Source: Bacteroidota bacterium (GTDB taxonomy: Bacteria; Bacteroidota; Bacteroidia; Chitinophagales; Chitinophagaceae). Taken from it: 64,000 nucleotides of DNA. Shown piece after piece: positions 25,247-34,204 of this stretch (the first letter of the stretch is position 1; each line of letters starts with the position of its first letter). The position numbers and the translations under genes were made by a program. Where the stretch lies: the NCBI GenBank assembly GCA_018267725.1, contig JAFDXY010000020.1:109831-173830 (forward strand), in the 5' to 3' direction. The notes beneath the pieces were generated by a model. That model saw nothing but the letters and a program-made list of their open reading frames with translations, made no database searches and was not told the DNA's origin.

Positions 25247-26148
25247 TGAATTTTGATTATAGCATTTGTAAACTTTGCGGTAATAGCGGCAACATAATTA
25301 AATACCATTTGCAAATGGCTAATGTAATTGTTTGCAAACATTGCGGTTTTCATTATACAGATTATATTGATGAAGAATATAAAGCAGCAATTTCTAACAA
25401 AGAAGTAACTTTAAGCAAAAAAGAAATTGATTTTATTGAGCAAAAAATGCAATCTAATGCAACAAGATTTAATAATCATATAAATAAAGTTGCAACTTAT
25501 ATACAACCAAACAAAACGCTTTTGGATGTTGGTTTTGGCGGTGCTTTGTTTTTGCGTGAAATGATTAAAAGAAATTATGATTGCTACGGAATAGAGCTTG
25601 ATCAACGCTGGATGAGTTATGTAAAAAACAAATACCAATTACCTAACTTGTACAACTTACCGATACAAGATAATTTTTGGCAAAAAGAACACGTAAATTT
25701 TTTTGACGCAATTGTTTTGTGGGATGTAATTGAGCATGTAAATTACCCCACACAAATAGTTCAGCATTGTGCAAATCTTTTAAAAAAAGACGGCTATATT
25801 TTTATTGATACCCCTTGCAGAGATGCATTCTATCACAAGTTTGGTGAGTTGATTAGTAAATTAAGTTTTGGGAAAATGAATACTTTGTTACATGCTATGT
25901 ATTCAAACCATCCTTACGGGCATAAACAAATTCTTAGCAAAAAAGATATGCATTTAATAATGCAAAAAGCAGGATTAAAAATTATTGAAATAAAACTTTT
26001 TCATGAACTTAGTTTCCCTATTTCGTTTTATTTAAAACGTATTTTATTCTCAGATGTGTTAGTTAAAATATTTACTCCTCCTGCATCTTGGTTTTTTAAA
26101 ATATTTCAAATTAAAAACAAAATGCTTGTTGTGGCAACCAAAGAATAA
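25246..26148 (+). CDS. Zinc-ribbon class I SAM methyltransferase
   Basis: A 300-residue methyltransferase with an N-terminal zinc ribbon (CKLCGNSG ... CKHCGFHY; two CxxC pairs) followed by a Rossmann fold: motif I LLDVGFGGALFL, GIELDQRWM, and the post-motif DVIEHV. The C-terminus (FHELSFPISFYLKRI) is hydrophobic. Zinc-ribbon methyltransferases of this type are common beside surface sugar genes. It is cotranscribed with the kinase/MurU pair. Substrate unknown. It ends three bases from the convergent asparagine-synthase-like gene, with no terminator visible. Confidence 0.83.
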   Translation: MNFDYSICKLCGNSGNIIKYHLQMANVIVCKHCGFHYTDYIDEEYKAAISNKEVTLSKKEIDFIEQKMQSNATRFNNHINKVATYIQPNKTLLDVGFGGALFLREMIKRNYDCYGIELDQRWMSYVKNKYQLPNLYNLPIQDNFWQKEHVNFFDAIVLWDVIEHVNYPTQIVQHCANLLKKDGYIFIDTPCRDAFYHKFGELISKLSFGKMNTLLHAMYSNHPYGHKQILSKKDMHLIMQKAGLKIIEIKLFHELSFPISFYLKRILFSDVLVKIFTPPASWFFKIFQIKNKMLVVATKE

Positions 26149-26151
26149 TAT

Positions 26152-27663
26152 TTATAAACCTAATTGTTTTAGGTGTACACATGTGTAGTGCATGGTAATT
26201 AAAAAATAAATGCTTCTATTCTTTTTTTCTTCCCAAATTTTTACTCGTTCTTCTTGATCTAACCATTCATTTAAATAATTACTTTCCATAATTATTTCTT
26301 TTACAATGTTTGATTGAATAACTGTATCAACCGGATTATAAGTGGTTGTAATTTGTTTTTCAAAAAAATATGAATTGCTGTTAAAATTGTTGATTGATGT
26401 TGAGTTATCGTTATTACCAAATTGCATTAAAGCAGGTTGCAATTGATTAATTATTGTTTTGTGAAATATGCTGTTTAGTTTTTTATTTCTGTGTAAATGA
26501 TTACATAAATTAATGAAACGATAATCTAAAAAAGGAGATGTTGTTGTTACATTACAATTGTATAATGCTAAGCCATTACCAATAAAATGTCTAACACGCT
26601 CAAAGGCATAAAAATTATCTAAACTATTAAGAAAACCTTGCCCAGTATTTTGATGATTTGCTGTTGAAATAAATTTAGTTTTAAAAGCAGCACTGTTTAA
26701 AGATGGTATGATAAAATTATCTGCCTTTTTAATTTTAAGATTTAAAAAAATATCAAATAAATTTAAAGGAATTTTATCTGCTGCTTTTGCAATAATGCCT
26801 TTGTCAAAATAGTATGTTCTTGCAAGTTCTCCGTTAGAACCTGCTAAATGTAATGCATTGCTATTTTTAAAATGTTTTGCAAAAAAATAAGTATGCCAAT
26901 GGTTAAATGTTTTACTGCCACTTGTTGCATTAATTATTTCAAAAATATTATCTTCTTTAAAATAATTTTCTATAACCAAATCAATTATACTGTGCTTTAA
27001 ATTTAATTTTTTAGCAATTGCACCAGCTATTTTTACATCGGTAGCATTTGGGTTACCAAAGGTTGCTAATAATGGCTGTTTGTTAAAATAAAGGGCAGTT
27101 GCCAATAATAATCTGCTATCAAAACCGGCACTCATAGAAAGAAGTAAATCTTTAGCTTCACAAAAATATTCATCACAAAAATTAATGTAATCTTTTAATA
27201 TTTCAGTATCTGATTTTGTTTGTTGCTGGTTTATTTTTCTTTCTTTTTTTTCTATTGTTAATGTGTTATTATAATATGTAATTATGCTGTTTTCGGGTAC
27301 TCGTTTTATGTGTGCATGCAAACTGTGTTCGCCAACAGTATGTTCAATAGCATTAATACAGAATAAAGCAAAATGGTTCCATTGCCATTTTAGTTGAGCT
27401 TTTTTACAAACATCAAATATATTATCTCCGTGAAAGAATGAATTATTTGTGTGTACATAAAAATAAGGTAAGGCATTTATAACGCTAGTGCCGATAATAG
27501 TAATTGTTTTGTTATTAAGAATTCCATTAATAATTGTAACAAAATCTCCCGGAATATTGCTGCAATCTTGATGTTGTAATATTAATGCAGCTATTTTTTC
27601 TTTACTAAATGAAGAGTAACCTTTAAATGTAATTGATTTTATTTCTATATTATTTAATTTCAT
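26152..27663 (-). CDS. Asparagine-synthase-like amidotransferase, glutaminase site absent
   Basis: A 503-residue protein with an AsnB-type synthetase domain: PP-loop LSMSAGFDSR at about 175-184 and the late SPFLDYRF. The N-terminal 150 residues keep the outline of a class II glutaminase fold (GEHSLHAHIKRVPENS) but lack the catalytic Cys2 (it begins MKLNN), so glutamine-dependent ammonia release is unlikely. Such proteins often act in surface-polymer or peptide modification. Its start overlaps the stop of the upstream membrane acyltransferase by one base (TAATG), suggesting a joint function. Confidence 0.8.
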   Translation of the reverse strand: MKLNNIEIKSITFKGYSSFSKEKIAALILQHQDCSNIPGDFVTIINGILNNKTITIIGTSVINALPYFYVHTNNSFFHGDNIFDVCKKAQLKWQWNHFALFCINAIEHTVGEHSLHAHIKRVPENSIITYYNNTLTIEKKERKINQQQTKSDTEILKDYINFCDEYFCEAKDLLLSMSAGFDSRLLLATALYFNKQPLLATFGNPNATDVKIAGAIAKKLNLKHSIIDLVIENYFKEDNIFEIINATSGSKTFNHWHTYFFAKHFKNSNALHLAGSNGELARTYYFDKGIIAKAADKIPLNLFDIFLNLKIKKADNFIIPSLNSAAFKTKFISTANHQNTGQGFLNSLDNFYAFERVRHFIGNGLALYNCNVTTTSPFLDYRFINLCNHLHRNKKLNSIFHKTIINQLQPALMQFGNNDNSTSINNFNSNSYFFEKQITTTYNPVDTVIQSNIVKEIIMESNYLNEWLDQEERVKIWEEKKNRSIYFLITMHYTCVHLKQLGL

Positions 27664-28844
27664 TATACTTTAACGTAAATCTTCTTTTTATCCATCCAAT
27701 AAACAATACTCCAATAAAAAATAATCATAATTATGGCATATACTAATGAGCCAACACGTAAATCGGCAGAAATGTTTTTACAAATATGTTCATAAAACCA
27801 ACCAAAAGGCGATGTGTATATAATAGAGCCATCACTTTTTGCACCATTATTAATTCGTATCAACCCTAATAGTCTTGGTAAAAAACCACTTATTACAAAA
27901 ATAAATAAAGGGTTTTTTCCAAACACATCAAAAAATTTACTCCATACACCTTTCTTTCCATTAAATTCTATTAAATAAATTAATACACCTAAAACCGCCA
28001 TGGCAAGGCCTGTTGTATATAATACATAACTGCTTGTCCATATTTTTTTGTTAATAGGAAAAACCATATCCCAACAATAGCCTGCTGCCATTAATACTAT
28101 TGCGGCAACAAATAAATTGCTAAGCATTTCAAAGGTTTTACCTTTTTGTTGAATGTATGCTCCTACAAAATAACCCAATACAACTTGCACAATTGCAGTA
28201 GTTGTACTTACTAAGCCTTCAGGGTCAAAAGCAACGCCTTCTCCGTAATATACATGTGCTTCACCAAAAAGATTAATATCAACTTGTGTTCCAAAAAAGC
28301 CTTGTAAACTATATGGGTCTGTACTATTTCCTAATAGCAATGCAATAACCCAATATATTAAAAGTAAAATGCAACTAACTAAGTAAGAACCTTTTTGTTT
28401 AAAATAATAAACTATTAACGATGCAAAAAAATAACATAATGCAATTCTTTGTAAAACACCCATAACTCGAATGCCAGTAATTGTTCCTTTAGCAGTTGTC
28501 CATTCCCATCCTTTTAAAATAAGGTTACCTGTTTGGTCATATCTTACAAAAGGGCTCCAATTAAGAAACAATCCTATTAAAAAAATTAATAATGTTCTTT
28601 TAATTATTTTTTTTAAGAAGAAGCTATTCCCTTTTTGTTCAAATTTTGGCATTACAAAACTCATGGCATTACCAACTGCAAATAAAAAAAATGGAAATAC
28701 TAAATCTGTTGGTGTGCAGCCATGCCAAGAAGCGTGCTCTAATGGTGTAAAAATATGCGACCAAGAGCCGGGATTGTTTACCAAAATCATTAATGCAACG
28801 GTAGCTCCACGAAACACGTCTAACGAATAATAACGGTTATTCAT
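27663..28844 (-). CDS. HGSNAT/DUF5009-like membrane acyltransferase
   Basis: Multi-pass membrane protein (about 10 helices) of the family of heparan-alpha-glucosaminide N-acetyltransferase and bacterial NagX. N-terminal signature YYSLDVFRGATVALMI, then NNPGSWSHIFTPLEHASWHG with the conserved His, CTPTDLVFPFFLF, and later DPEGLVSTTTAIVQVVLG. The eukaryotic relative transfers acetyl groups across a membrane onto glucosamine. The substrate here is unknown. First gene of a two-gene minus-strand operon with the asparagine-synthase-like gene. Confidence 0.87.
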   Translation of the reverse strand: MNNRYYSLDVFRGATVALMILVNNPGSWSHIFTPLEHASWHGCTPTDLVFPFFLFAVGNAMSFVMPKFEQKGNSFFLKKIIKRTLLIFLIGLFLNWSPFVRYDQTGNLILKGWEWTTAKGTITGIRVMGVLQRIALCYFFASLIVYYFKQKGSYLVSCILLLIYWVIALLLGNSTDPYSLQGFFGTQVDINLFGEAHVYYGEGVAFDPEGLVSTTTAIVQVVLGYFVGAYIQQKGKTFEMLSNLFVAAIVLMAAGYCWDMVFPINKKIWTSSYVLYTTGLAMAVLGVLIYLIEFNGKKGVWSKFFDVFGKNPLFIFVISGFLPRLLGLIRINNGAKSDGSIIYTSPFGWFYEHICKNISADLRVGSLVYAIIMIIFYWSIVYWMDKKKIYVKV

Positions 28845-28939
28845 TCATAGCAGTTTAGTGGGGAAAGATACTTAATTGTTGTTTTCTGAAAAACTGAAAA
28901 ATAAAATAAATGTAATATCCCCAAAAAAGTAAAAGCCCT

Positions 28940-28947
28940 TATATTTG
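28940..28947 (+). promoter_or_regulatory. -7 promoter element of the polysaccharide operon
   Basis: TATATTTG, 184 bases before the first gene at 29132. If used, the mRNA carries an untranslated leader of about 175 bases that contains the terminator at 29036. This is the only clean -7 match in the 287-base gap between the divergent operons. Confidence 0.5.
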
Positions 28948-29035
28948 TTGTACATTACTTTTAGAGATTTGTTAGGAAAATGTGGCTGTTAGTAATTATG
29001 AAAATTAGTACTTCTATTTAAGTATATATCATATT

Positions 29036-29077
29036 AAGGCATTTGTCGCATTTGGTTGTGATAATGCCTTATTTTTT
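29036..29077 (+). terminator. Intrinsic terminator in the polysaccharide operon leader (candidate attenuator)
   Basis: AAGGCATT (29036-29043) pairs perfectly with AATGCCTT (29063-29070); an inner TCGCA/TGTGA stem with one G/T pair lies inside, and a six-T run follows. A second small hairpin, CTCAAT-N5-ATTGAG, is at 29091-29107. Placed between promoter and first gene, it fits transcription attenuation, but it could also end a short transcript. Confidence 0.65.
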
Positions 29078-29131
29078 AAAAAACTTTGTTCTCAATTTGT
29101 GATTGAGGTAGCGAAGCTTTAAACCAAAATT

Positions 29132-29920
29132 ATGGTAATGAAAAAAGCAAACTTTTTATTTTTTACAATTCTGAGTATTTTTTTACTTGTTTCTTGTGCA
29201 AGCGTAAAAAAAAGCCAATTTGATTTTTTAATGTTTCAGCGAGGGTTGGATAGTATGGGAAAGGTAAGTGCAGAGGAAGTGCTTATAAAACCTTCAGATA
29301 AGTTAAATATCCAATTTTATACACAAGCAACTATAGTTCAAGATCAAACTGATATATTTAATTTTCTAAATAAATCTGGTGGTTATGTTGTTGATATAAA
29401 TGGTAATTTAAATTTCCCAATAATTGGTATTGTAAAAGCAGCAGGATTAACTAACAAGCAATTGGCTGATACTTTAGTAAAATTATCAGCCCCTTATATT
29501 AAGGCCCCTTTTGTAAATGTGGTCCAAAAACCAATTAAAGTTTTTCTATTAGGAAGTTTGAAAAAACAAGATGTTGTTGAATTACCTCCTGAAAATGCTA
29601 ATTTGTTATATTTATTTGCTTCATATGGTGGAGAAAATAGTAACTCTGATATACGTAAAGTAATGGTAATAAGAGAAGATAGTTTGAAAAACCGAAAAGT
29701 TAATATTGTTGATATGACAAGCGGGGCTTTTTTCACTTCTCCTGTATATCAGTTGCAAACAAATGATTTAATATATGTTAACCCCAATTTAAGATATCTT
29801 AAAGAGGAAGATGCTAGAAGTAGTTTTGTGAAAATACAAAAATTGCAACCGCTTATGTTTTATGTAACTGCGACCTCTACAGTATTAAGTTTACTAATTC
29901 TTCTTAAATCTTTAAAGTAA
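29132..29920 (+). CDS. Wza-like polysaccharide export lipoprotein
   Basis: Outer-membrane export component. Lipobox LLVSC (Cys22) follows a signal peptide; residues about 50-130 form the Poly_export domain (VLIKPSDKLNIQFY ... VVDINGNLNFPIIGIVKAAG ... YIKAPFVNV), followed by one SLBB-like repeat (KVFLLGSLKKQDVV). It ends in a single hydrophobic helix (about 240-258) before a Lys tail. With only one SLBB repeat it is shorter (262 residues) than E. coli Wza. The start may be the ATG at 29138, two codons down. The gene opens the operon and precedes the Wzc-like kinase by nine bases. Confidence 0.92.
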   Translation: MVMKKANFLFFTILSIFLLVSCASVKKSQFDFLMFQRGLDSMGKVSAEEVLIKPSDKLNIQFYTQATIVQDQTDIFNFLNKSGGYVVDINGNLNFPIIGIVKAAGLTNKQLADTLVKLSAPYIKAPFVNVVQKPIKVFLLGSLKKQDVVELPPENANLLYLFASYGGENSNSDIRKVMVIREDSLKNRKVNIVDMTSGAFFTSPVYQLQTNDLIYVNPNLRYLKEEDARSSFVKIQKLQPLMFYVTATSTVLSLLILLKSLK

Positions 29921-29929
29921 TTATTTAAA

Positions 29930-32389
29930 ATGAATGATTTATCAAAAAATTCAATTGGATCTTCATTTATAAATGAAAAAACATTTCAGTTAAAAGATAT
30001 ATTTTTAAAATATCTATCCTACCTGCCATTGTTCGTTCTTTCATTGGCATTTTCGTTAGCTACTGGTTATATTTATTTAAGATATACAACTAAAATTTAT
30101 AGAGTAAATGGATCAATGTTGGTAGGAGGAGGGCAATCTACTACATCGAATGGTCAAGTTGATTTAATTAATAGTGCATTATATGGGACTCGCTCCGTAA
30201 ATATGCAAAATGAAATCGAAGCAATAAGATCGAGAATATTATTAGAATCAATGGTTCGTAAAAATAATTTTAATTATTATTATTATAATCTTGGTAAAAT
30301 TAAAAATAGTGATATCTCTGATTATGCCCCATTCACGCTAAAAATTCTTTCAATACCAGACACAAATCTAATTTACATTTTTAACATCTCAGAACTTGCT
30401 CCAAAATCATTAAGTATAAATTTGAATAATGGCCCCACCAAAAGAGTACAATGGGGAGATACAAATACAATTAATAAAGTGGTGTTTATTATTACAGCGT
30501 CTTCTAAAATTAATGAAATTACCAAGGAACCTTTTCAAGTAAAATGGACTCCTCCTGCTTTTGCGGTAGGAGATATTCAAAGTAAATTATCAATAGGGGG
30601 GTTAAGTGAAAAATCCAGTATTCTTAACTTGGGTATGCGAACTGATAACCCTACACGAGCTGTAAATGTATTAAATGCACTTATGATTGAAGTTCAAAAA
30701 AGAGATGTATTCTTAAAAAAAGAAATTGCTTTTAGAACAATAGATTTTATTGATGAAAGAATGGACACTATTTCAAAAGAAATAGATAAAATTGAAGAAG
30801 AAATTCTTCTTAAAAAAGGTGATCCAAGATTTAATAACCCCCAAGATGAAAATAGTTATTATAGTGCTCAATTATCTGATATTGAATTAAAGAGTAAACG
30901 ATTGGCGGCAGACAATATGTTATCTGCATTATTAGTTTCTTTTATTAATGATGATAAAAATAAAGGGAAACCAATACCTCTTTATGTTTTTGATGGAACC
31001 GCCGTAAGCGACTTAACAAAGCAATATAACAACCTTATAATGGGCGGGGCTTTTGCCCAAAAAGATAATACTGAAGATGGATTAGCTATTTCTACAATCT
31101 CTTACCAATTAAAAGAAGTGAAAAAGAAATTGTTAGAAACTTTAAAATACATTCAAAATGAAAATAACAACCAAATAATACGTTATCGGAATGAGTCAAA
31201 TTCAATTTTAGACCCATTAGGTAAACTTCCTATTAAACAGAGGGAAGTAGAAGAGTTAAAGAGGCAAAAGTCTATAAAAGACCAATTGTATGCGTATTTA
31301 CTTCAAAAAAAAGAAGAAACTTCTATCACCTCTTTATCTGCACAATCTAACTATACAATTCTTGAGAATGCAAGTATGCCAGGATCTGAATTTGAACCGC
31401 AAGTAAGTAAAATAATATCTTTTTGTGTGTTGATTGGTTTAATTATTCCAATTGTAATAATATTTTTAATTGAACTGTTTAATGATAAAGTAACCTTGCG
31501 TGATGATATTACTAAAAAAACATCTATCCCTATAATTGGAGAAATTATACATAGTAGCAGAACAGATTTATTAGTAGTATTAAATAATAGAAATGTAATT
31601 TCAGAACAGTTTCGCATTATGCGTGCCAACTTGCAATTTTTATTAACCAATAATGGGCAATGCAAAACTTTAATGATTACATCTTCAATAGGCGGAGAGG
31701 GCAAATCTTTCACCAGCCGAAATTTAGCAGCAGTATTGGCTTTAGCTAATAAGAAAGTAATATTATTACAATTTGATATACGAAAAATACAACCTTCAAT
31801 TGGTAAACAACAAAATGCCAACACAAGTGTTTCTTCAAAAGGTATTGTAAACTATTTAATTGGTCAAATAGACAATCATGAAGAAATTATTCAAGATGTA
31901 GAAGGCTTCCCTAATTTAAAAGTAATAGAGCCGGGACCTATTCCGCCCAATCCTGCTGAGTTGCTTCTTTCTCCTTTATTAGGTAATCTTGTTGAAAAAT
32001 TAAAAAAAGAATATGAATATATTATAATGGATACTGCACCCGTAGGTATTGTTGGAGATGCATTTATTTTAGCACCGTTTGCAGATTGTATATTGTATTT
32101 GGTAAGACAACGATTTACTTTAAAAAGGCAATTAGATTTTATAGTTGAATTAAATGAAAATAAAAAATTACCTAATATGGCAATCATTGTGAATGATGTG
32201 CAAGTAAGTGGTCGTTATAATTATTATGGGTATAATAGCTATGCGTATGCCTACCGATATGGCTATGGCTACGCAAAAGGTTATGGATATTTTGGAAAAA
32301 GAAAAGGAAGTAACGGTTATACTTATTTTGATTCGGATTCAAAACAGCGTAAAGGCTTTTTTGCAAGATTATTTAATACAAAAGAATAA
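29930..32389 (+). CDS. Wzc-like chain-length regulator / bacterial tyrosine kinase
   Basis: Inner-membrane co-polymerase: two TM helices (about 30-50 and 485-510) enclose a periplasmic coiled-coil Wzz/GNVR region (about 250-480, with PIKQREVEELKRQKSIKDQLY). The cytoplasmic BY-kinase domain has Walker A GGEGKS at 588-593, Walker B EYIIMDTAP, and a Walker A' VILLQFDIRK in which the first Asp of DxD is Gln. The C-terminus has a remarkable Tyr cluster: 14 tyrosines between about 762 and 802 (RYNYYGYNSYAYAYRYGYGY), the probable autophosphorylation site. The 819 residues fit a full Wzc. Confidence 0.94.
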   Translation: MNDLSKNSIGSSFINEKTFQLKDIFLKYLSYLPLFVLSLAFSLATGYIYLRYTTKIYRVNGSMLVGGGQSTTSNGQVDLINSALYGTRSVNMQNEIEAIRSRILLESMVRKNNFNYYYYNLGKIKNSDISDYAPFTLKILSIPDTNLIYIFNISELAPKSLSINLNNGPTKRVQWGDTNTINKVVFIITASSKINEITKEPFQVKWTPPAFAVGDIQSKLSIGGLSEKSSILNLGMRTDNPTRAVNVLNALMIEVQKRDVFLKKEIAFRTIDFIDERMDTISKEIDKIEEEILLKKGDPRFNNPQDENSYYSAQLSDIELKSKRLAADNMLSALLVSFINDDKNKGKPIPLYVFDGTAVSDLTKQYNNLIMGGAFAQKDNTEDGLAISTISYQLKEVKKKLLETLKYIQNENNNQIIRYRNESNSILDPLGKLPIKQREVEELKRQKSIKDQLYAYLLQKKEETSITSLSAQSNYTILENASMPGSEFEPQVSKIISFCVLIGLIIPIVIIFLIELFNDKVTLRDDITKKTSIPIIGEIIHSSRTDLLVVLNNRNVISEQFRIMRANLQFLLTNNGQCKTLMITSSIGGEGKSFTSRNLAAVLALANKKVILLQFDIRKIQPSIGKQQNANTSVSSKGIVNYLIGQIDNHEEIIQDVEGFPNLKVIEPGPIPPNPAELLLSPLLGNLVEKLKKEYEYIIMDTAPVGIVGDAFILAPFADCILYLVRQRFTLKRQLDFIVELNENKKLPNMAIIVNDVQVSGRYNYYGYNSYAYAYRYGYGYAKGYGYFGKRKGSNGYTYFDSDSKQRKGFFARLFNTKE

Positions 32390-32397
32390 GAGTTATA

Positions 32398-33252
32398 ATG
32401 TCTGAAATAAAAGTTGATAATTGGACTGAAATTATATCTCCACAATCTCGGTTATTCGATTTAAAGCTAAAAGAAGTTTGGCGTTATAAAGATTTGCTTC
32501 TAATGCTGGTAAAAAGAGATTTTATTGCTACCTATAAACAAACCATTTTAGGACCCATTTGGTTTTTCTTACAACCACTTTTAACTACAGTTATTTATGT
32601 AATTATTTTTGGGAATATTGCAAAAATTTCAACCGATGGGTTGCCTATGACATTATTCTACTTATGCGGTATAACCTTATGGAATTATTTTGCAGACTGC
32701 TTAACCAAAACCTCAACTGTATTTAAAGATAATGCTTCTATTTTTGGTAAAGTATATTTTCCACGCTTAATAATGCCGTTATCTATTGTGGTTTCTAACT
32801 TAGTTAGATTCGGTATTCAGTTTATTTTGTTTTTATGTTTTTGGATATATTTTTTAATGAAAGGCAGTAATGTTCATCCAAACATATATATAATACTTAC
32901 GCCATATTTAATTTTATTAATGGCAACTATTGCATTGGGTGCCGGAATGATAATAAGTGCATTAACCACTAAATATCGCGACCTTACATTTCTTCTAACA
33001 TTTGGTGTACAATTATTAATGTATGCCACACCGGTAATTTATCCATTAAGCACATTAACTAATAAGTATGCTTTAATTATTAAATTAAACCCTTTATCAT
33101 CTATTGTAGAAACATTTCGTTTTGCTTTTACAGGTTCCGGTACATTTAATTGGTTGTATCTTGGCTATAGCAGTGTAACAGCATTAATATTATTAATAGT
33201 AGGCTCTATTATTTTTAATAAGGTTGAGAAAAATTTTATGGATACGGTGTAA
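32398..33252 (+). CDS. ABC-2 type polysaccharide export permease (Wzm-like)
   Basis: Inner-membrane permease moving a lipid-linked glycan to the periplasm together with the Wzt ATPase. An N-terminal amphipathic stretch (LFDLKLKEVWRYKDLLLMLV) precedes six TM helices; KRDFIATYKQTILGPIWFF and TPVIYPLSTL are family hallmarks. 284 residues. The ATPase partner is not adjacent: two genes of another kind lie between. Confidence 0.93.
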   Translation: MSEIKVDNWTEIISPQSRLFDLKLKEVWRYKDLLLMLVKRDFIATYKQTILGPIWFFLQPLLTTVIYVIIFGNIAKISTDGLPMTLFYLCGITLWNYFADCLTKTSTVFKDNASIFGKVYFPRLIMPLSIVVSNLVRFGIQFILFLCFWIYFLMKGSNVHPNIYIILTPYLILLMATIALGAGMIISALTTKYRDLTFLLTFGVQLLMYATPVIYPLSTLTNKYALIIKLNPLSSIVETFRFAFTGSGTFNWLYLGYSSVTALILLIVGSIIFNKVEKNFMDTV

Positions 33253-33261
33253 GAATTATAA

Positions 33262-33289
33262 GTTATGAGTTAAGAGTTATGAATCGTGA
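33262..33289. repeat. Four degenerate heptamer repeats (GTTATGA type)
   Basis: GTTATGA, GTTAAGA, GTTATGA and ATCGTGA follow each other exactly. They fill the short gap between Wzm and the inserted gene pair, and may mark an insertion scar. Confidence 0.5.
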
Positions 33290-33300
33290 ATGAAATTATA

Positions 33301-33588
33301 ATGGGTAAAAAAAATACTTCAAAAGTAATGATAAGAAATGCTTATATCACTAAGCATAAAAACCTTTTTTGGTACACGCCAGAAAATAAACTGTTCGATA
33401 TACCTGATAGTTTTTTGGTTGAAACTATTTTAAACTACGGCAGTTTAGATGATGTGAAGGAATTGTTTAATTTATTAGGCATAAAAAAAGTAGCAAAAAC
33501 TTTTTTTTCGGCTAAAGAAAGGATGAAATTGAATTATTACCCAGAAATATATAATTTTTTTAGCCTTTTTTTTGCTAAATATGCATAA
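33301..33588 (+). CDS. Small DUF6922-like protein, probable partner of the AbiEii-like gene
   Basis: About 95 residues, mostly alpha-helical by composition. The layout NLFWYTPENKLFDIPDSFLVETILNYG with DDVKELFNLLGIKKV resembles DUF6922 proteins, which I know as frequent companions of AbiEii-type nucleotidyltransferases. No catalytic motif. The ATG at 33301 is chosen; a GTG at 33286 is an alternative. Its stop overlaps the next start by 8 bases (ATGCATAA), so the two are translated together. A role as antitoxin is inference. Confidence 0.65.
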   Translation: MGKKNTSKVMIRNAYITKHKNLFWYTPENKLFDIPDSFLVETILNYGSLDDVKELFNLLGIKKVAKTFFSAKERMKLNYYPEIYNFFSLFFAKYA

Positions 33589-34204
33589 AGAAATTCTTAA
33601 TCGGCAGCAATTAGAATTGTTGCCATTTATAAGTTCTTTTAAAAGAGAGTATTATTTGGTTGGTGGTACTGCTATTGCATTATATATTGGGCATCGTAGG
33701 TCTATTGATTTTGATTTATTTAAACTGGCTGCTGTGAATCATACAAAAAACCTATCTAAAATAACTGCTTCTGGGTTTCCATATACTATTACAAGGCGGG
33801 TAGTTGAACAAATGAATGTTACTATCAATAATGTTAAACTGACTTTTTTTCAATACCCTTTTGAAGTAAAAGCAGAAAATTTATTTGAACAATATATTAA
33901 AGTACCATCATTGTTAGATTTAAGTGCTATGAAAGCATACGCTTTAGGTAGAAGGTCTAAATGGAAGGATTATGTAGATTTATATTTTATATTTAATGAT
34001 TATTATTCTATAAATGATATTAGTAAAAGAGCTGAAGAATTATTTGGAGATATGTTTTCTGACAAATTGTTTAGAGCTCAGTTAGTTTATTTTAATGATA
34101 TTAATTATGAAGAAGCTGTAGATTATATCATACCCAATCCACCAACACAAGAAACAATTAAAAGCAAATTAATAGAATTAGCAACCAATATTTTTAATGA
34201 GTAA
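33581..34204 (+). CDS. AbiEii/AbiGii-family nucleotidyltransferase (toxin-like)
   Basis: Nucleotidyltransferase of the DUF1814/AbiEii type. G28-G29 (YYLVGGTAIALYIGH) and the metal ligands D43 and D45 (SIDFDLF) form the active site; SAMKAYALGRRSKWKDYVDLYFI supplies the conserved Lys and Asp of the family. 207 residues from the ATG at 33581; a TTG three codons up is rejected. In known AbiE systems such enzymes modify tRNA or other targets in phage defence or stasis. Its last 8 bases (ATGAGTAA) are also the start of the Wzt gene. Confidence 0.83.
   Translation: MHKEILNRQQLELLPFISSFKREYYLVGGTAIALYIGHRRSIDFDLFKLAAVNHTKNLSKITASGFPYTITRRVVEQMNVTINNVKLTFFQYPFEVKAENLFEQYIKVPSLLDLSAMKAYALGRRSKWKDYVDLYFIFNDYYSINDISKRAEELFGDMFSDKLFRAQLVYFNDINYEEAVDYIIPNPPTQETIKSKLIELATNIFNE

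Noticed and set aside
32209..32335. Tandem DNA repeat at the Wzc tail
   Set aside because: Tyr codons recur but the DNA is not a regular repeat; it is coding low complexity.
33262..33289. Heptamer repeats as a CRISPR or attachment site
   Set aside because: Units are adjacent with no spacers, no integrase or cas gene is present, and no matching copy was found on the far side of the inserted pair.
33572..33580. TTG start for the AbiEii-like gene
   Set aside because: ATG at 33581 gives the 8-base overlap seen at other junctions in this operon.
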